From positions 1-29,515 of the forward strand of contig JBFWUW010000077.1 of the NCBI GenBank assembly GCA_050247075.1: a stretch of 29,515 nucleotides of DNA, given 5' to 3'. Numbering within the stretch: position 1 is the first letter of the stretch; each line of letters begins with the position of its first letter. Source of the stretch: JBFWUW01 sp050247075 (GTDB lineage Bacteria > Planctomycetota > Planctomycetia > Pirellulales > JBFWUW01). The position numbers and the translations under genes were made by a program. The notes under the pieces were generated by a model, which was not told where the DNA came from, did not search any database, and saw nothing but the letters and a program-made list of their open reading frames with translations. Shown one piece after another: positions 15,019-25,266 of the stretch.

Positions 15019-16476
15019 ATGCCTGAGTCTTCCAGCTACGATCCTTACGCCATGCCGGTCGACGCCGTCCAGGAGCCGCCGGTCAGCTTGTGGAACGCGC
15101 TGAAGAAGATCGGGCCGGGCATTATCTTGGCCGGCTCCATCGTGGGGTCGGGCGAACTGATCCAAACGACCAAGCTGGGCGCCGATTGGGGCTTTCAGTT
15201 CTTGTGGCTCATTCTGTTCAGTTGCGTGATCAAGGTCTTCGTCCAGATCGAACTGGGACGCTACGCCATTTCGTCGGGCAAGCCAACCTTGGGCGCACTC
15301 AACGAGCTGCCCGGCCCGCGCTTGGGCGCGCATTGGCTGGTTTGGTGGTGGTTGGCAATGTTGCTGGCCACGGTGTTTCAACTGGGGGCCATGTGCGGCG
15401 GCGTGGGCCAAGCCTTGGATCTGGCGTTTCCAGCCGTAAGCCAGAAGATCGTGGCGGCTTTGGCGGATTCGATGCCGCGATTATCCCAAGTCATTCAACA
15501 GAACCCGGCGCATCCTTGGGCTGTCTTAACGGCGTTTTCGGCGATCGCCCTGTTGCTTAGCGGCGGATACAAGCGGATCGAGTTGCTAACGACCATTCTC
15601 GTCGTAACCGTGACCTTTTTCACCGTGCTGGGGGTGGTGATGCTCCCTTCGGCCGGTTACCCCATTCCCATTCGTGATGTGGTGAATGGCGCCACGGTGG
15701 CCATGTTTGCTATTCCGGCGGCGGGCGTGGCGGCGGCCTTCAGCACATTTGGCATTACCGGCGTGGGGGCCAGCGAACTCTACTCGTACCCCTATTGGTG
15801 CTTGGAAAAGGGATACGCCCGCAACGCGGGTGTAAACTCGCCGAATGAGGATTGGGTCCGCCGGGCCAAGGGGTGGATTCGTGTTTTGCGGCTGGACGCT
15901 TGGGCCAGCATGGTGGTCTTCACCTCGGCCACGGTGGCGTTTTACTTCATGGGAGCTACGGTCTTACACAGCCTGGAAAACAAGCCAGACGGCTCGACGA
16001 TGGTGGCGACCCTGTCGAAGATGTACCTGGTGTTTGGCGACTGGACCAAGCTCGCCTTTTTGATCGGTGTCTGGGCAGTGCTGTTCAAGACGCTGTATGT
16101 GGCCTCCGCCGGCCACGCCCGGCTGACGGCCGACTTTTTCAGTCTGGCCGGATTTGTAAAGTACGACAACGCCCAGTCGCGTGGACGTTGCATCCGAGCG
16201 TTGTGCGTGTTCTACCCGCTATTGGCGCTGGTCTTCTACCTGTTCGTGGGTAATCCCATTACGTTGGTGCTGATTGGCGGTTACGCCCAGGGCCTGACCT
16301 TGCCAGTGATTTCGGCGGCGGCGTTGTATTTGCGCTACCGCCGCACCGATCCTCGGCTGGCCCCCTCCAAGCTGTCTGATGCCCTGCTGTGGATTTCGGT
16401 CATCGCCATTTCAGTCGGCGCGGCATACGCGCTGGGTACGCCGGTGATGGAGTGGATTCGCAAGACTCTGGTCTAG
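15019..16476 (+). CDS. Nramp-like membrane transporter, compact form
   Basis: A 485-residue polytopic membrane protein with about eleven hydrophobic helices. The start at ATG 15019 has a GGAG ribosome site at 15009-15012. The first helix reads KIGPGIILAGSIVGSGELIQ (about 30-49), the same pattern as in the larger relative at 5180-7171 and again without the Nramp DPGN metal motif. The helix-6 region PAAGVAAAFSTFGITGVGAS lacks an MPH-type motif. Canonical manganese or iron transport is therefore doubtful; a different cation or solute is possible. Unlike the relative, it has no large soluble insert. It stands alone, divergent from the phosphoesterase gene. Confidence 0.88.
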   Translation: MPESSSYDPYAMPVDAVQEPPVSLWNALKKIGPGIILAGSIVGSGELIQTTKLGADWGFQFLWLILFSCVIKVFVQIELGRYAISSGKPTLGALNELPGPRLGAHWLVWWWLAMLLATVFQLGAMCGGVGQALDLAFPAVSQKIVAALADSMPRLSQVIQQNPAHPWAVLTAFSAIALLLSGGYKRIELLTTILVVTVTFFTVLGVVMLPSAGYPIPIRDVVNGATVAMFAIPAAGVAAAFSTFGITGVGASELYSYPYWCLEKGYARNAGVNSPNEDWVRRAKGWIRVLRLDAWASMVVFTSATVAFYFMGATVLHSLENKPDGSTMVATLSKMYLVFGDWTKLAFLIGVWAVLFKTLYVASAGHARLTADFFSLAGFVKYDNAQSRGRCIRALCVFYPLLALVFYLFVGNPITLVLIGGYAQGLTLPVISAAALYLRYRRTDPRLAPSKLSDALLWISVIAISVGAAYALGTPVMEWIRKTLV

Positions 16477-16746
16477 CAATGAGGAGAGGTAGCATCCAGG
16501 CGGACAGGTAGCCTTACCATCGTTTAGCCGTAATCTTCGGCGGTTTCGTCGAATTGCCGTCGAACGCAGGACCGGCTCTCAAACCTTGCCTTTGCGCAAG
16601 GCGGCGGTTCTTGCAACAAGATTCTTGGCCGCTAGCTGTCCGGTGGCAGTGACGAATCTGGATAGGCATGTATCTGGATTACCGTTTGACGTGCTTTTTC
16701 GCCGATCGGCGTTCTACCTCTTCCCGGAATCACCAGGGTCGATCGC

Positions 16747-17148
16747 ATGGATACAATTCGCGCTTCTCGGATTCGCGTGGTGGTGGCGCTGCTATGGTTA
16801 GCACTCTTGCCACCCGCGTCGGTCGCCCGCGCGCAGCCGCCCAACACGACTTACTACGTGGCCATTGCATTTTCAAAATCAACCGGCCAGTACGGCTATT
16901 CCAGCGGCTGGCTGAGCGAGACAAACGCCCGGCGGGATGCACGGTCGCGCTGTCGCGCCGACGACGCCGCGGTTGTGCTGGTCGTGGGTAACGGATACGC
17001 GGCGCTGGCCTTGGGGGACGATCAGGCGGCCTTCGGTTACGGCTACTCGGAAGACGCCGACGAAGCCAGGCGATTTGCCTTGGAATCTTGCGGCAGCGAA
17101 ACGAAGAATTGCAAAGTCGTCTGCTGCGTCCACTCTTGGGCTGGCTAA
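16747..17148 (+). CDS. Secreted DUF4189 domain protein
   Basis: A 133-residue protein with a clear signal peptide: basic MDTIRASRIR, a hydrophobic core VVVALLWLALLPP, and a likely cut after Ala 29 in SVARA. The mature part matches the DUF4189 pattern, with YYVAIAFSKSTGQYGYSSGW, then DARSRC, then FGYGYSEDADEARRFALESC and NCKVVCCVHSW. The several cysteines suggest disulfides outside the cytoplasm. DUF4189 has no known biochemical function that I can name. About 270 bases upstream and 170 downstream are non-coding, so it is probably transcribed alone. Confidence 0.85.
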   Translation: MDTIRASRIRVVVALLWLALLPPASVARAQPPNTTYYVAIAFSKSTGQYGYSSGWLSETNARRDARSRCRADDAAVVLVVGNGYAALALGDDQAAFGYGYSEDADEARRFALESCGSETKNCKVVCCVHSWAG

Positions 17149-17320
17149 AAGAATCGTGGAAGGGTGCTCGAGGCAAGAAGCGATCATGCGGCCGGCACCT
17201 GGTGATCGGGACTCGCCACACCCGGGGGTTCTTGTTTCGCCAATTATCATGTACGGCATTGACTGCCGCTTTTCTTCAATAAACGACCCACCGGGCCAGT
17301 TCGCCTATTAGAATGGCGGC

Positions 17321-19132
17321 ATGCAAAACCACACGCACCCTTGGTCGATCGGTTGTTATCGCGCGGTTCTCTGTAGCGTTGTCGGCGCGGCTTGGTTGAT
17401 CTTCTCAGCCCATGCGGCATTGGCCGCTGGTGATGCCCATAAACGGCCCAATGTGATCGTCGTGATGACCGACGATCAAGGGTTTGGCGATCTGGGTGCC
17501 AACGGCAATACCATCTTGCGCACGCCGCATTTGGACGGACTGCAACGGCAATCCGCCACCTTGTCGCAATTCTACGTCTGCCCCGTCTGCACGCCCACGC
17601 GGGCCGGCCTGCTGACGGGCCGGTACAACTACCGCACGCGGGCCATCGACACCTACCGCGGCCGGGCCATGATGGATCCAGCGGAAGTCACCCTGGCCGA
17701 GATTCTTGGCCAGGCGGGCTACGCCACCGGCATCTTTGGCAAGTGGCACTTGGGTGATAACTATCCGTTGCGGCCGCAAGATCAAGGCTTTGCCGAAACG
17801 CTGGTCCATCGCGGCGGCGGCATTGGGCAGCCCAGCGACCCACCCGGCGGAGAGGGCAAATACACCGACCCCATCTTGCTGCACAATGGCCAGTTGACAG
17901 AGCATCAGGGCTATTGCACCGACGTCTATTTTCGCGAGGCAATGCGCTGGGCCGATAGTATCACTTCGTCGGGCCAACCTTTCTTTCTGTATCTGCCGAC
18001 CAACGCGCCGCACGGTCCCTACGCCGATGTCCCCGCCGAACCGCTGGCCTACTATCAAGATCAACGCATTGCCGCGGATCGCTTTCCGCAAACGGCTGGA
18101 CACCCCACGCCCGAGCAGCTCAACCACGATACGCTGGCGCGGGTCTATGCCATGATCGAAAACATCGACAGCAATGTGGGGCGGCTGTTGGCATGGCTGG
18201 AGGAACGCGAACTGGCCGATAACACCCTGCTGTTGTTTCTGACGGATAATGGCGAAGCCACGGTCGGCTACAACGCCGGGCTGCGCGGGCAAAAGGCCAC
18301 CGTCTACGAAGGAGGCATCCGTTCGCCCCTCTTTGCGCGGTGGCCCGCCCGGCTCAAGGCCGGCGCGACTTCTGACCAGATTTCAGCCCATATCGACTTG
18401 CTGCCGACCATTTTGGAAGCGTGCGCGGTGCCGCTGCCCGCTGACTTGCATATCGACGGCCGCAGCCTGTTGCCGTTACTGACTGGCGAGGTGCAAGAAG
18501 TACCGCCGCGCACGTTGTTCGTACAGTCGCATCGGGGTGACGTGCCTGTCATGTTGCATCAGTTTGCCGTTCGCACCCAACGCTGGAAACTGCTGCACGC
18601 CAGTGGATTTGGCCGCGAATCATTGCCGCCGGGTCCGCTGAAACTGGAGCTGTACGACATGCAAGCCGACCCCTTTGAACTGGCCAATGTCGCCTCGCAA
18701 CATCCGCGAGTGGTGGCCGACTTGCAGGCACGATACGAAGCCTGGTTCCAGGACGTAAGCCAGACTCGGCCCGACAACTACTCGCCGCCGCGGATTCAAC
18801 TTGGAACACCGCATGAAAACCCAGTCATCCTTTCGCGCCAAGACCAGCGCGGCACGCCTGGCCGGCCCAACGATTGCGGGCACTTTCAGGTCAAAATCCC
18901 CCAGGCTAAAACGTTCAATCTACGGCTTCTATTCGCCCCCGCCGGCCAACCGCGTGTCGCCCGCCTGCGCTGCGGTGCCATCGAAGCGGAAATGCCGGTG
19001 GCCGCGGGTGAGAAAGCGATTCAGTTCTCCCAACTCGACTTGCCAGCCGGAGATGCGGCGATAGAAGCAACATTGCTGCTGGGAGAACGGGAGCAGGGGG
19101 TGATGTTTATTGAGGTGGAAGGGGTGGAATAG
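17321..19132 (+). CDS. Secreted arylsulfatase (formylglycine-dependent sulfatase)
   Basis: A 603-residue sulfatase starting at ATG 17321. A signal peptide (about residues 1-36, ending AHAALAA) directs export. The metal site begins with MTDDQGFGDLG (Asp 51, Asp 52). The activating motif is CTPTRAGLLTGR, where Cys 90 would be converted to formylglycine. GKWHLG (Lys 141, His 143) and TDNGEATVGYNAGLRGQKAT complete the active-site pattern. The last 110 or so residues (RPNDCGHFQVKIPQ to the end) form a small beta-rich extra domain, seen in some planctomycete sulfatases. It likely removes sulfate from polysaccharides. No sulfatase-maturing enzyme gene is in the window. The esterase gene at 19200 follows on the same strand after 67 bases. 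Confidence 0.95.
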   Translation: MQNHTHPWSIGCYRAVLCSVVGAAWLIFSAHAALAAGDAHKRPNVIVVMTDDQGFGDLGANGNTILRTPHLDGLQRQSATLSQFYVCPVCTPTRAGLLTGRYNYRTRAIDTYRGRAMMDPAEVTLAEILGQAGYATGIFGKWHLGDNYPLRPQDQGFAETLVHRGGGIGQPSDPPGGEGKYTDPILLHNGQLTEHQGYCTDVYFREAMRWADSITSSGQPFFLYLPTNAPHGPYADVPAEPLAYYQDQRIAADRFPQTAGHPTPEQLNHDTLARVYAMIENIDSNVGRLLAWLEERELADNTLLLFLTDNGEATVGYNAGLRGQKATVYEGGIRSPLFARWPARLKAGATSDQISAHIDLLPTILEACAVPLPADLHIDGRSLLPLLTGEVQEVPPRTLFVQSHRGDVPVMLHQFAVRTQRWKLLHASGFGRESLPPGPLKLELYDMQADPFELANVASQHPRVVADLQARYEAWFQDVSQTRPDNYSPPRIQLGTPHENPVILSRQDQRGTPGRPNDCGHFQVKIPQAKTFNLRLLFAPAGQPRVARLRCGAIEAEMPVAAGEKAIQFSQLDLPAGDAAIEATLLLGEREQGVMFIEVEGVE

Positions 19133-19153
19133 GGGGCGGTGTTCGGTGTTCGG

Positions 19154-19175
19154 TTTTTAGTTTTCAGTTTTCAGT
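19154..19175 (+). repeat. Dispersed AT-rich 22-mer, copy of 5095-5116
   Basis: This matches 5095-5116 at 21 of 22 positions and shares the AGTTTTCAGT core. Here the second hairpin arm seen at 5136-5152 is missing. It lies between the sulfatase stop and the esterase start. Confidence 0.8.
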
Positions 19176-19199
19176 CCATCAATTCCTTCTTGTGGTTTT

Positions 19200-20342
19200 A
19201 TGGCCATGCCTGCTCGTTCTATTGTGCTCGCCGTTTCTGTTCTCTTGGGTTGTTGCGCTACGAATTGCTTGCGGGCGCAAGAGGCTGCCGGAGATTTGTT
19301 CGAGGATGAGGTGAAGGCTTCCGATCCGCTACGGGCGGAGCAGGCCGGCGAGTTGGAGGCTTACATTCTGGCGGTTAAGGAAGATTCGGGCCGTTTGAAG
19401 TCGCTGTTCCGTCCCGACTATTCCTCGCCCGCGGCGTTTGAGAAATCGGCCGCTCCGCTGCGGCAGGCTTTTTGCGATAGCATCGGATACCCGCCACCGG
19501 GCGATGTGCCGGACGAACCAGCCACGTTCGACAAGATGGGCGAAGACAGCTTGGGGACCTACTTCCGCGCCAAAATACCGGTGCTGCCGGGCGTTCATGT
19601 GGAAGGAATCTACATCGTGCCGCGGGGCCTGCCAGGCAAAGCCCCGCTCATCATCTCCATGCATGGCGGCGGCGGCTCGCCCGAGGTGGCCCTGTTTCAC
19701 GGTGGAGCCAATTACCACGACATGGTTCGCGGCGGTGTCAAGCGCGGCTACGTCGTCTTCGCGCCGCAGCACTTGTTTTCCGCCGAGGGCTTTCCCAAGG
19801 ATATTCGCCACCGCACCGACGAACGGATGCGGCTCATCGGCACCAGCCTGACCGCCGTGGAGATCGCCAAGATCAGCCGCGGGCTGGATGTGATCCTCAA
19901 GCGTCCCGAAGTAGACGCCGAGCGCGTCGGCATGGTCGGGCTTTCGTATGGCGGGTATTACGCGCTCGTCACGCCAGCCCTGGACCAACGGATCAAGGTG
20001 TCGGTCTGTAGCTGCTATTACGGCGTGCAAGAAGCCCGCTACCAACGCGATGAACTGTCGGTCCCCAGCGATTTCAAGTTCAAGGACCGTTTCACGCTGT
20101 TCCGCGATTCCGAATTGGCCGCGCTGATCTGCCCGCGTGCCCTGCAAATACAGGCAGGCAGCAAAGACGGCATGGACCACCGTGAAGGGGGCAAACTGCT
20201 GGCCCCTCTCTCGGAAGCCTACTACCGCGGCCTCGGCATCGCCGACCGCTTTCAACACCTGGTGTTTGAAGGGGGCCACGAATTCCACGACGAGTCGGCC
20301 TGGGAATTCGTCAAACGGCACTTAGGATTCGGTTCGAAATAA
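19200..20342 (+). CDS. Secreted alpha/beta-hydrolase (dienelactone hydrolase / acetyl xylan esterase-like)
   Basis: A 380-residue protein from ATG 19200; ATG 19206 is an alternative. Residues 1-27 look like a signal peptide (IVLAVSVLLGCCATNCLRAQ). The alpha/beta-hydrolase core shows an oxyanion-type HGGGG (155-159), the nucleophile elbow GLSYGG with Ser 249, an Asp near SKDGMD (323 or 326) and His 360 in EGGHEFHD. The layout resembles the acetyl xylan esterase/AXE1-like and dienelactone hydrolase families. It is likely to remove ester groups from polysaccharides outside the cytoplasm, working with the sulfatase just upstream; that pairing is inference. The last codons and TAA stop lie in the left arm of a dispersed inverted repeat. 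Confidence 0.88.
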   Translation: MAMPARSIVLAVSVLLGCCATNCLRAQEAAGDLFEDEVKASDPLRAEQAGELEAYILAVKEDSGRLKSLFRPDYSSPAAFEKSAAPLRQAFCDSIGYPPPGDVPDEPATFDKMGEDSLGTYFRAKIPVLPGVHVEGIYIVPRGLPGKAPLIISMHGGGGSPEVALFHGGANYHDMVRGGVKRGYVVFAPQHLFSAEGFPKDIRHRTDERMRLIGTSLTAVEIAKISRGLDVILKRPEVDAERVGMVGLSYGGYYALVTPALDQRIKVSVCSCYYGVQEARYQRDELSVPSDFKFKDRFTLFRDSELAALICPRALQIQAGSKDGMDHREGGKLLAPLSEAYYRGLGIADRFQHLVFEGGHEFHDESAWEFVKRHLGFGSK

Positions 20343-20482
20343 CTTCCCCGTTTGGCTCCCTCTCCCGGTACTCCGGGAGAGGGTTGGGGAGAGGGGGATG
20401 TGGCGAAATGGCCGCCATCAGCCGGCCCTCACCTCGGCCCTCTCCCAAAGGGAGAGGGAGTTCGCATGAGGAAGTTATTTCG
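20335..20482. repeat. Compound palindromic repeat overlapping the esterase stop codon
   Basis: Outer arms 20335-20347 (CGAAATAACTTCC) and 20470-20482 are exact reverse complements. Inside, 20358-20383 is a hairpin with 11-bp arms (CCCTCTCCCGG), and a related CTCTCCC/GGGAGAG pair lies around 20440-20459. The core recurs at the end of the window (29462-29490). The left arm contains the TAA stop of the esterase (20340-20342). It resembles a BIME/REP-type dispersed element and may also end transcription between the convergent genes. Confidence 0.88.
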
Positions 20483-20501
20483 TATCGGATCCTTATAGGT
20501 G

Positions 20502-21908
20502 CTAATACGCGTTCTGCCGCCGCAGCACCACCAGCACCGTGCGCAGCAAAATCTTCAAATCGAGCCACAGCGACCAATCGCGGATGTATTGGTGGTCGCA
20601 TTCAATCCGTTTTTGCATTTTGTCCAGCGTGTCGGTCTCCCCCCGATAGCCGTTGACTTGGGCCAGGCCCGTTATGCCCGGCTTGACCTTGTGGCGCAGC
20701 ATGTAGCCCGGTATCAACGAACGGAACTGCTCGTTGTGCTTGTTGGGATGCGGACGCGGCCCCACCAGCGACATGCTGCCATCCAACACATTAAACAACT
20801 GCGGCAGCTCATCCAGCGAGGTCTTGCGCAGCACCGCCCCCAACGGCGTAACCCGCGGGTCGTTGCGGGTAGCTTGCCGAAAAGTATTGCCGTCCTCGCA
20901 AACCCGCATGCTGCGGAACTTCCAAACAAGGATCTCGCGGCCGTCCAACCCGTACCGCTTTTGGCGAAAAAAGGCCGGCCCTGGCGAGGTCCACCGGACC
21001 AGCAAGGCAATCAGGGCCATCGGCACGGCCAGCGCGATTAACAACAGGCTTGTGGCCAGCAGGTCGAACAGCCGCTTGAGCCAGCCGTCGGCCCCTAGCA
21101 GCGGGCTTTCAAAGACGCTTACCGCCGGCAGCCCGCCAATGTTGGTCCAACGAGCGTGCAACAGTTCAAACACGAAGAAGTCGGGCACGAGATAGACCGA
21201 GGCCGTGGAGTCGGCCAGTTCCGCCAGAACATGGCGAATACGCTCCTCGGCCCGCATCGGAAACGTCAAGTAAATCAGATCCACCTCGCCGGCCTGGGTT
21301 TGCCGCAACAGGTCGTTTAGGTTTCCCACCCGCGGCCCTACATCATGGGGCAGGTCGGGTGTGCGATCGACGGGCCGGTCGTCGTAGAACCCCACCAGTT
21401 TCAGGCCCAATTCCGGCGATCGCTCGATATTGCGAGACAAGTCAAACGCCAGCTCATTGACGCCCACGATGGCATACCGGCGCGTGTTCCAACCTTGTGC
21501 CCGCAACCGCTCCAGCAACCAGCGAATGACAATCCGGCCGCAGGCCGCCAGGGTCGGCGCGGTAATCCACCAGACCAGCAGCGGCGTTTGCCTCAGGCCC
21601 GTTTCGTAACCGAGCAAGTGGGCGGCTAGCGACAAAATCGCCAGCGTCGCGCTCCACGTTCCGGCAACGCATAACAGCTCGCGCCGCGGAGCCACGCCCC
21701 GCCAATTGCGGTACAGGCCGCTGATTTCGGCCACGATGTTAAACAACAACAGTGCCGCCGCGGCGGCCAGCGCCACATCGCGGTTGTCCAGTGGCGGCGC
21801 GTAGGCCGACGCCACGAACAACCCCGCCAAGATGCAAACAGCATCGGCCAGGCGGTGCAACGTATCGAGTATCGGTCCCTGCTGATAAATACGACGGCTA
21901 GCCGTCAT
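20502..21908 (-). CDS. Undecaprenyl-phosphate sugar phosphotransferase (WcaJ/WbaP-like)
   Basis: A 468-residue polyprenyl-phosphate hexose-1-phosphate transferase, the membrane enzyme that begins exopolysaccharide or O-antigen unit assembly. The start at ATG 21908 is supported by AAAGGA about eight bases upstream. Four hydrophobic helices (about 20-130) precede a CoA-binding-like Rossmann region (RRYAIVGVNELAFDLSRN, about 143-160). From about residue 275 comes the bacterial sugar transferase domain, with LKRLFDLLAT, FFRQKRYGLDGREILVWKFR, SLDELPQLFNVLDGSMSLVG, PRPH and PGITGLAQVNGYRG. The layout matches the exopolysaccharide family that includes WcaJ; the sugar itself cannot be told. No other glycosyltransferase genes are nearby, so it is an orphan here. 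Confidence 0.93.
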   Translation of the reverse strand: MTASRRIYQQGPILDTLHRLADAVCILAGLFVASAYAPPLDNRDVALAAAAALLLFNIVAEISGLYRNWRGVAPRRELLCVAGTWSATLAILSLAAHLLGYETGLRQTPLLVWWITAPTLAACGRIVIRWLLERLRAQGWNTRRYAIVGVNELAFDLSRNIERSPELGLKLVGFYDDRPVDRTPDLPHDVGPRVGNLNDLLRQTQAGEVDLIYLTFPMRAEERIRHVLAELADSTASVYLVPDFFVFELLHARWTNIGGLPAVSVFESPLLGADGWLKRLFDLLATSLLLIALAVPMALIALLVRWTSPGPAFFRQKRYGLDGREILVWKFRSMRVCEDGNTFRQATRNDPRVTPLGAVLRKTSLDELPQLFNVLDGSMSLVGPRPHPNKHNEQFRSLIPGYMLRHKVKPGITGLAQVNGYRGETDTLDKMQKRIECDHQYIRDWSLWLDLKILLRTVLVVLRRQNAY

Positions 21909-22087
21909 GGGATTGGTCCTTTCCGTGGCAATAGACGCCGTTCCAACAATAATACGAAAGCCCTGCCCGGCGCGGTTGCCCATGCGCGCGGAGATGCCGG
22001 CCATGAAGTCTAGGTCAGAATCAGGCCGATCATGGCCCAGGCGGTGCAATCGGCAAGAACCGTGCAACCGTCAACATGGTCCCGTTG

Positions 22088-23425
22088 CTAGCCGGCGGCT
22101 TCTTCCGCCTGGGGGCGCTTGGGCAGCCGAGTCGCCAATAGCAGCCCCACCATCACAAACGCCGCGGCGGCCAAAAAACTGGCACGAAAGCCCCTCTCGG
22201 CCAGCTCCTTGGGGTATTGGTCCTTGATCCAACCCAGTAGTTGGCCCGCCAAGGCGCAAGGAACTTGCGCCAACATGCAAAACGCCATGTAACGGCGGAT
22301 CTTGTCGGGCGTGGCGCAATACAACATGTAATTGGTGATATAGACGCCCGACAGCGTGCCCATGCCCAACAGGCCAAAACCGAGGATGTACGTGTTTGCT
22401 GGCGAATAAATCGCCCACATGGCGGCCGCCAGAATACACGAGCCGCTTGCCAGCACGCACGTCTTGGGGTTGGTGCGGCTTAACAGCCAGCCCAGCCCCA
22501 GGCCGGCCACTGCTTTGAATCCGTACTGCGTCGTTTTCAACAGCCCGGCAAACTGGTCGGCCGATTGTTCATAGACCACTTCGGCATAGGTGGAAAGGTT
22601 GGAAATCATCGTCGCGCCCGAAGCCAGCATGATGGCCACACCCACCGACAGCAACACCACGGGCCGGCTCAAGAACTCGCCCAAACCGCCCAGCGGGCCC
22701 GCCGCCGAGCGCACAACGGGCCGGTCGTCATTCGGAATAATCAACCGCGTGGCCAGCAAGGCGGCAATCGCCAGGGCGGGCGTACATGCCAAGAACAACG
22801 CCTTGTAGTTCGAGGGGAACGGTGCCTCGGCCAATTCCAGCGGGCCAAACTTGCGGGCCAGCAGCAACTGCCCCACCAGCCAGCCGATGATCGCCAAAAT
22901 CGGCCCCAATCCATACGCCAGGCCCAGCGCCCGGCCGCGGCGCGACGGAGATACCGCCCGGCCCAATACTTCAAACTCGCCCGCCACCGCGACCGTGCGG
23001 CCGATGCCGGTGCAGGCGCCGTGCAAGATAATCATGGCGATTTTGACCTGGTCGGAAATCGGAGCCATCAACAGCAGGCCCACCAACAGCGTGCTGGCGG
23101 CCATACCGGCGTAACAGGTGACGATGATCGGCCGCAGTTGGGAAGCCTTGGGCAACAGCCAGCCCACAAACAGCGGCGCGGCCGAAAACAACAAATAGGT
23201 CGATCCGGGCAAGTTGTAGACGAAGGCGCTGGCCCCCAGCCCCTTGCACAGCACGGCATGGACCGTATCGACATACATCACCGGCGCGGCCAGATAACTC
23301 AGCGCCGTGTTGATGGCCACCACCAGCACGTTCACCGTCTGATCGCGGGCCGACAACTGGCAAAAGTCCGCGGAAGCCGCGCCGCCGCGGCCTTCCTTCG
23401 CGGTATTGTCGGCTTCGTTCGCCAT
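22088..23425 (-). CDS. Major facilitator superfamily transporter
   Basis: A 445-residue polytopic membrane protein with about twelve hydrophobic helices in two halves, separated by a cytoplasmic loop near residues 230-250 (RLIIPNDDRPVVRSAAGP). The start is ATG 23425. The N-terminal 25 residues are hydrophilic. The segment SPSRRGRALGLAYGLGPILA contains a basic loop of the kind common in MFS proteins. I see no motif that names the substrate. It lies 52 bases after trpE on the same strand, so it could be cotranscribed, and 179 bases before the sugar transferase. Confidence 0.82.
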   Translation of the reverse strand: MANEADNTAKEGRGGAASADFCQLSARDQTVNVLVVAINTALSYLAAPVMYVDTVHAVLCKGLGASAFVYNLPGSTYLLFSAAPLFVGWLLPKASQLRPIIVTCYAGMAASTLLVGLLLMAPISDQVKIAMIILHGACTGIGRTVAVAGEFEVLGRAVSPSRRGRALGLAYGLGPILAIIGWLVGQLLLARKFGPLELAEAPFPSNYKALFLACTPALAIAALLATRLIIPNDDRPVVRSAAGPLGGLGEFLSRPVVLLSVGVAIMLASGATMISNLSTYAEVVYEQSADQFAGLLKTTQYGFKAVAGLGLGWLLSRTNPKTCVLASGSCILAAAMWAIYSPANTYILGFGLLGMGTLSGVYITNYMLYCATPDKIRRYMAFCMLAQVPCALAGQLLGWIKDQYPKELAERGFRASFLAAAAFVMVGLLLATRLPKRPQAEEAAG

Positions 23426-23477
23426 GCCAGACCGTTGAGGGGAATTCGGCCCGGGGGCCAGGTCGAATTATTGCAGC

Positions 23478-24980
<1,503 letters not shown>

Positions 24981-25145
24981 CGGCGGGTTCAAAACGGGCG
25001 GGACAGCGGTGATAGTAAGGGCCAACGAACAAGCTTCTACCGCGAACGGGACACCCCAACCGCCAGCCAAGTTCGCGGCCCTAGCTTATCAGCCAGCGAT
25101 AAGGGCGGCAATCAAAGCTCGATAATGGCTAGACAATTGAACGGC

Positions 25146-25266
25146 CTAGCCGACGGCCGCCTCCAACCTGTGCCAGGCTACGCCCATCGCGATCAGCGGC
25201 GAAAACGGCAGCAGCAGGAACCAGTGATAGGTGCCCCTGACCGCCGGCAACAAGAGCAAGCGGCGA
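25146..25266 (-). pseudogene. 3' remnant of a membrane-protein gene, cut off at the defence-like island
   Basis: On the minus strand, directly after the nuclease stop codon at 25267, an open frame reads RRLLLLPAVRGTYHWFLLLP, then FSPLIAMGVAWHRL and EAAVG, ending in TAG. Nearly all third codon positions are G or C, as in the native genes here, and the peptide is a plausible hydrophobic membrane-protein end. Upstream in this frame the reading enters the nuclease gene and loses sense. There is no start codon of its own. I infer a truncated native gene whose 5' part was replaced or displaced when the operon arrived. I cannot name the parent family. A chance open frame is possible but less likely given the composition. 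Confidence 0.55.

Noticed and set aside
21909..22067. Longer start for the sugar transferase
   Set aside because: ATG 21908 has a good AAAGGA ribosome site, and the upstream residues do not look like protein.
24981..25070. Thirty extra N-terminal residues on TrpE
   Set aside because: The usual TrpE N-terminus begins at ATG 24980 and the extension shows no conservation that I recognise.
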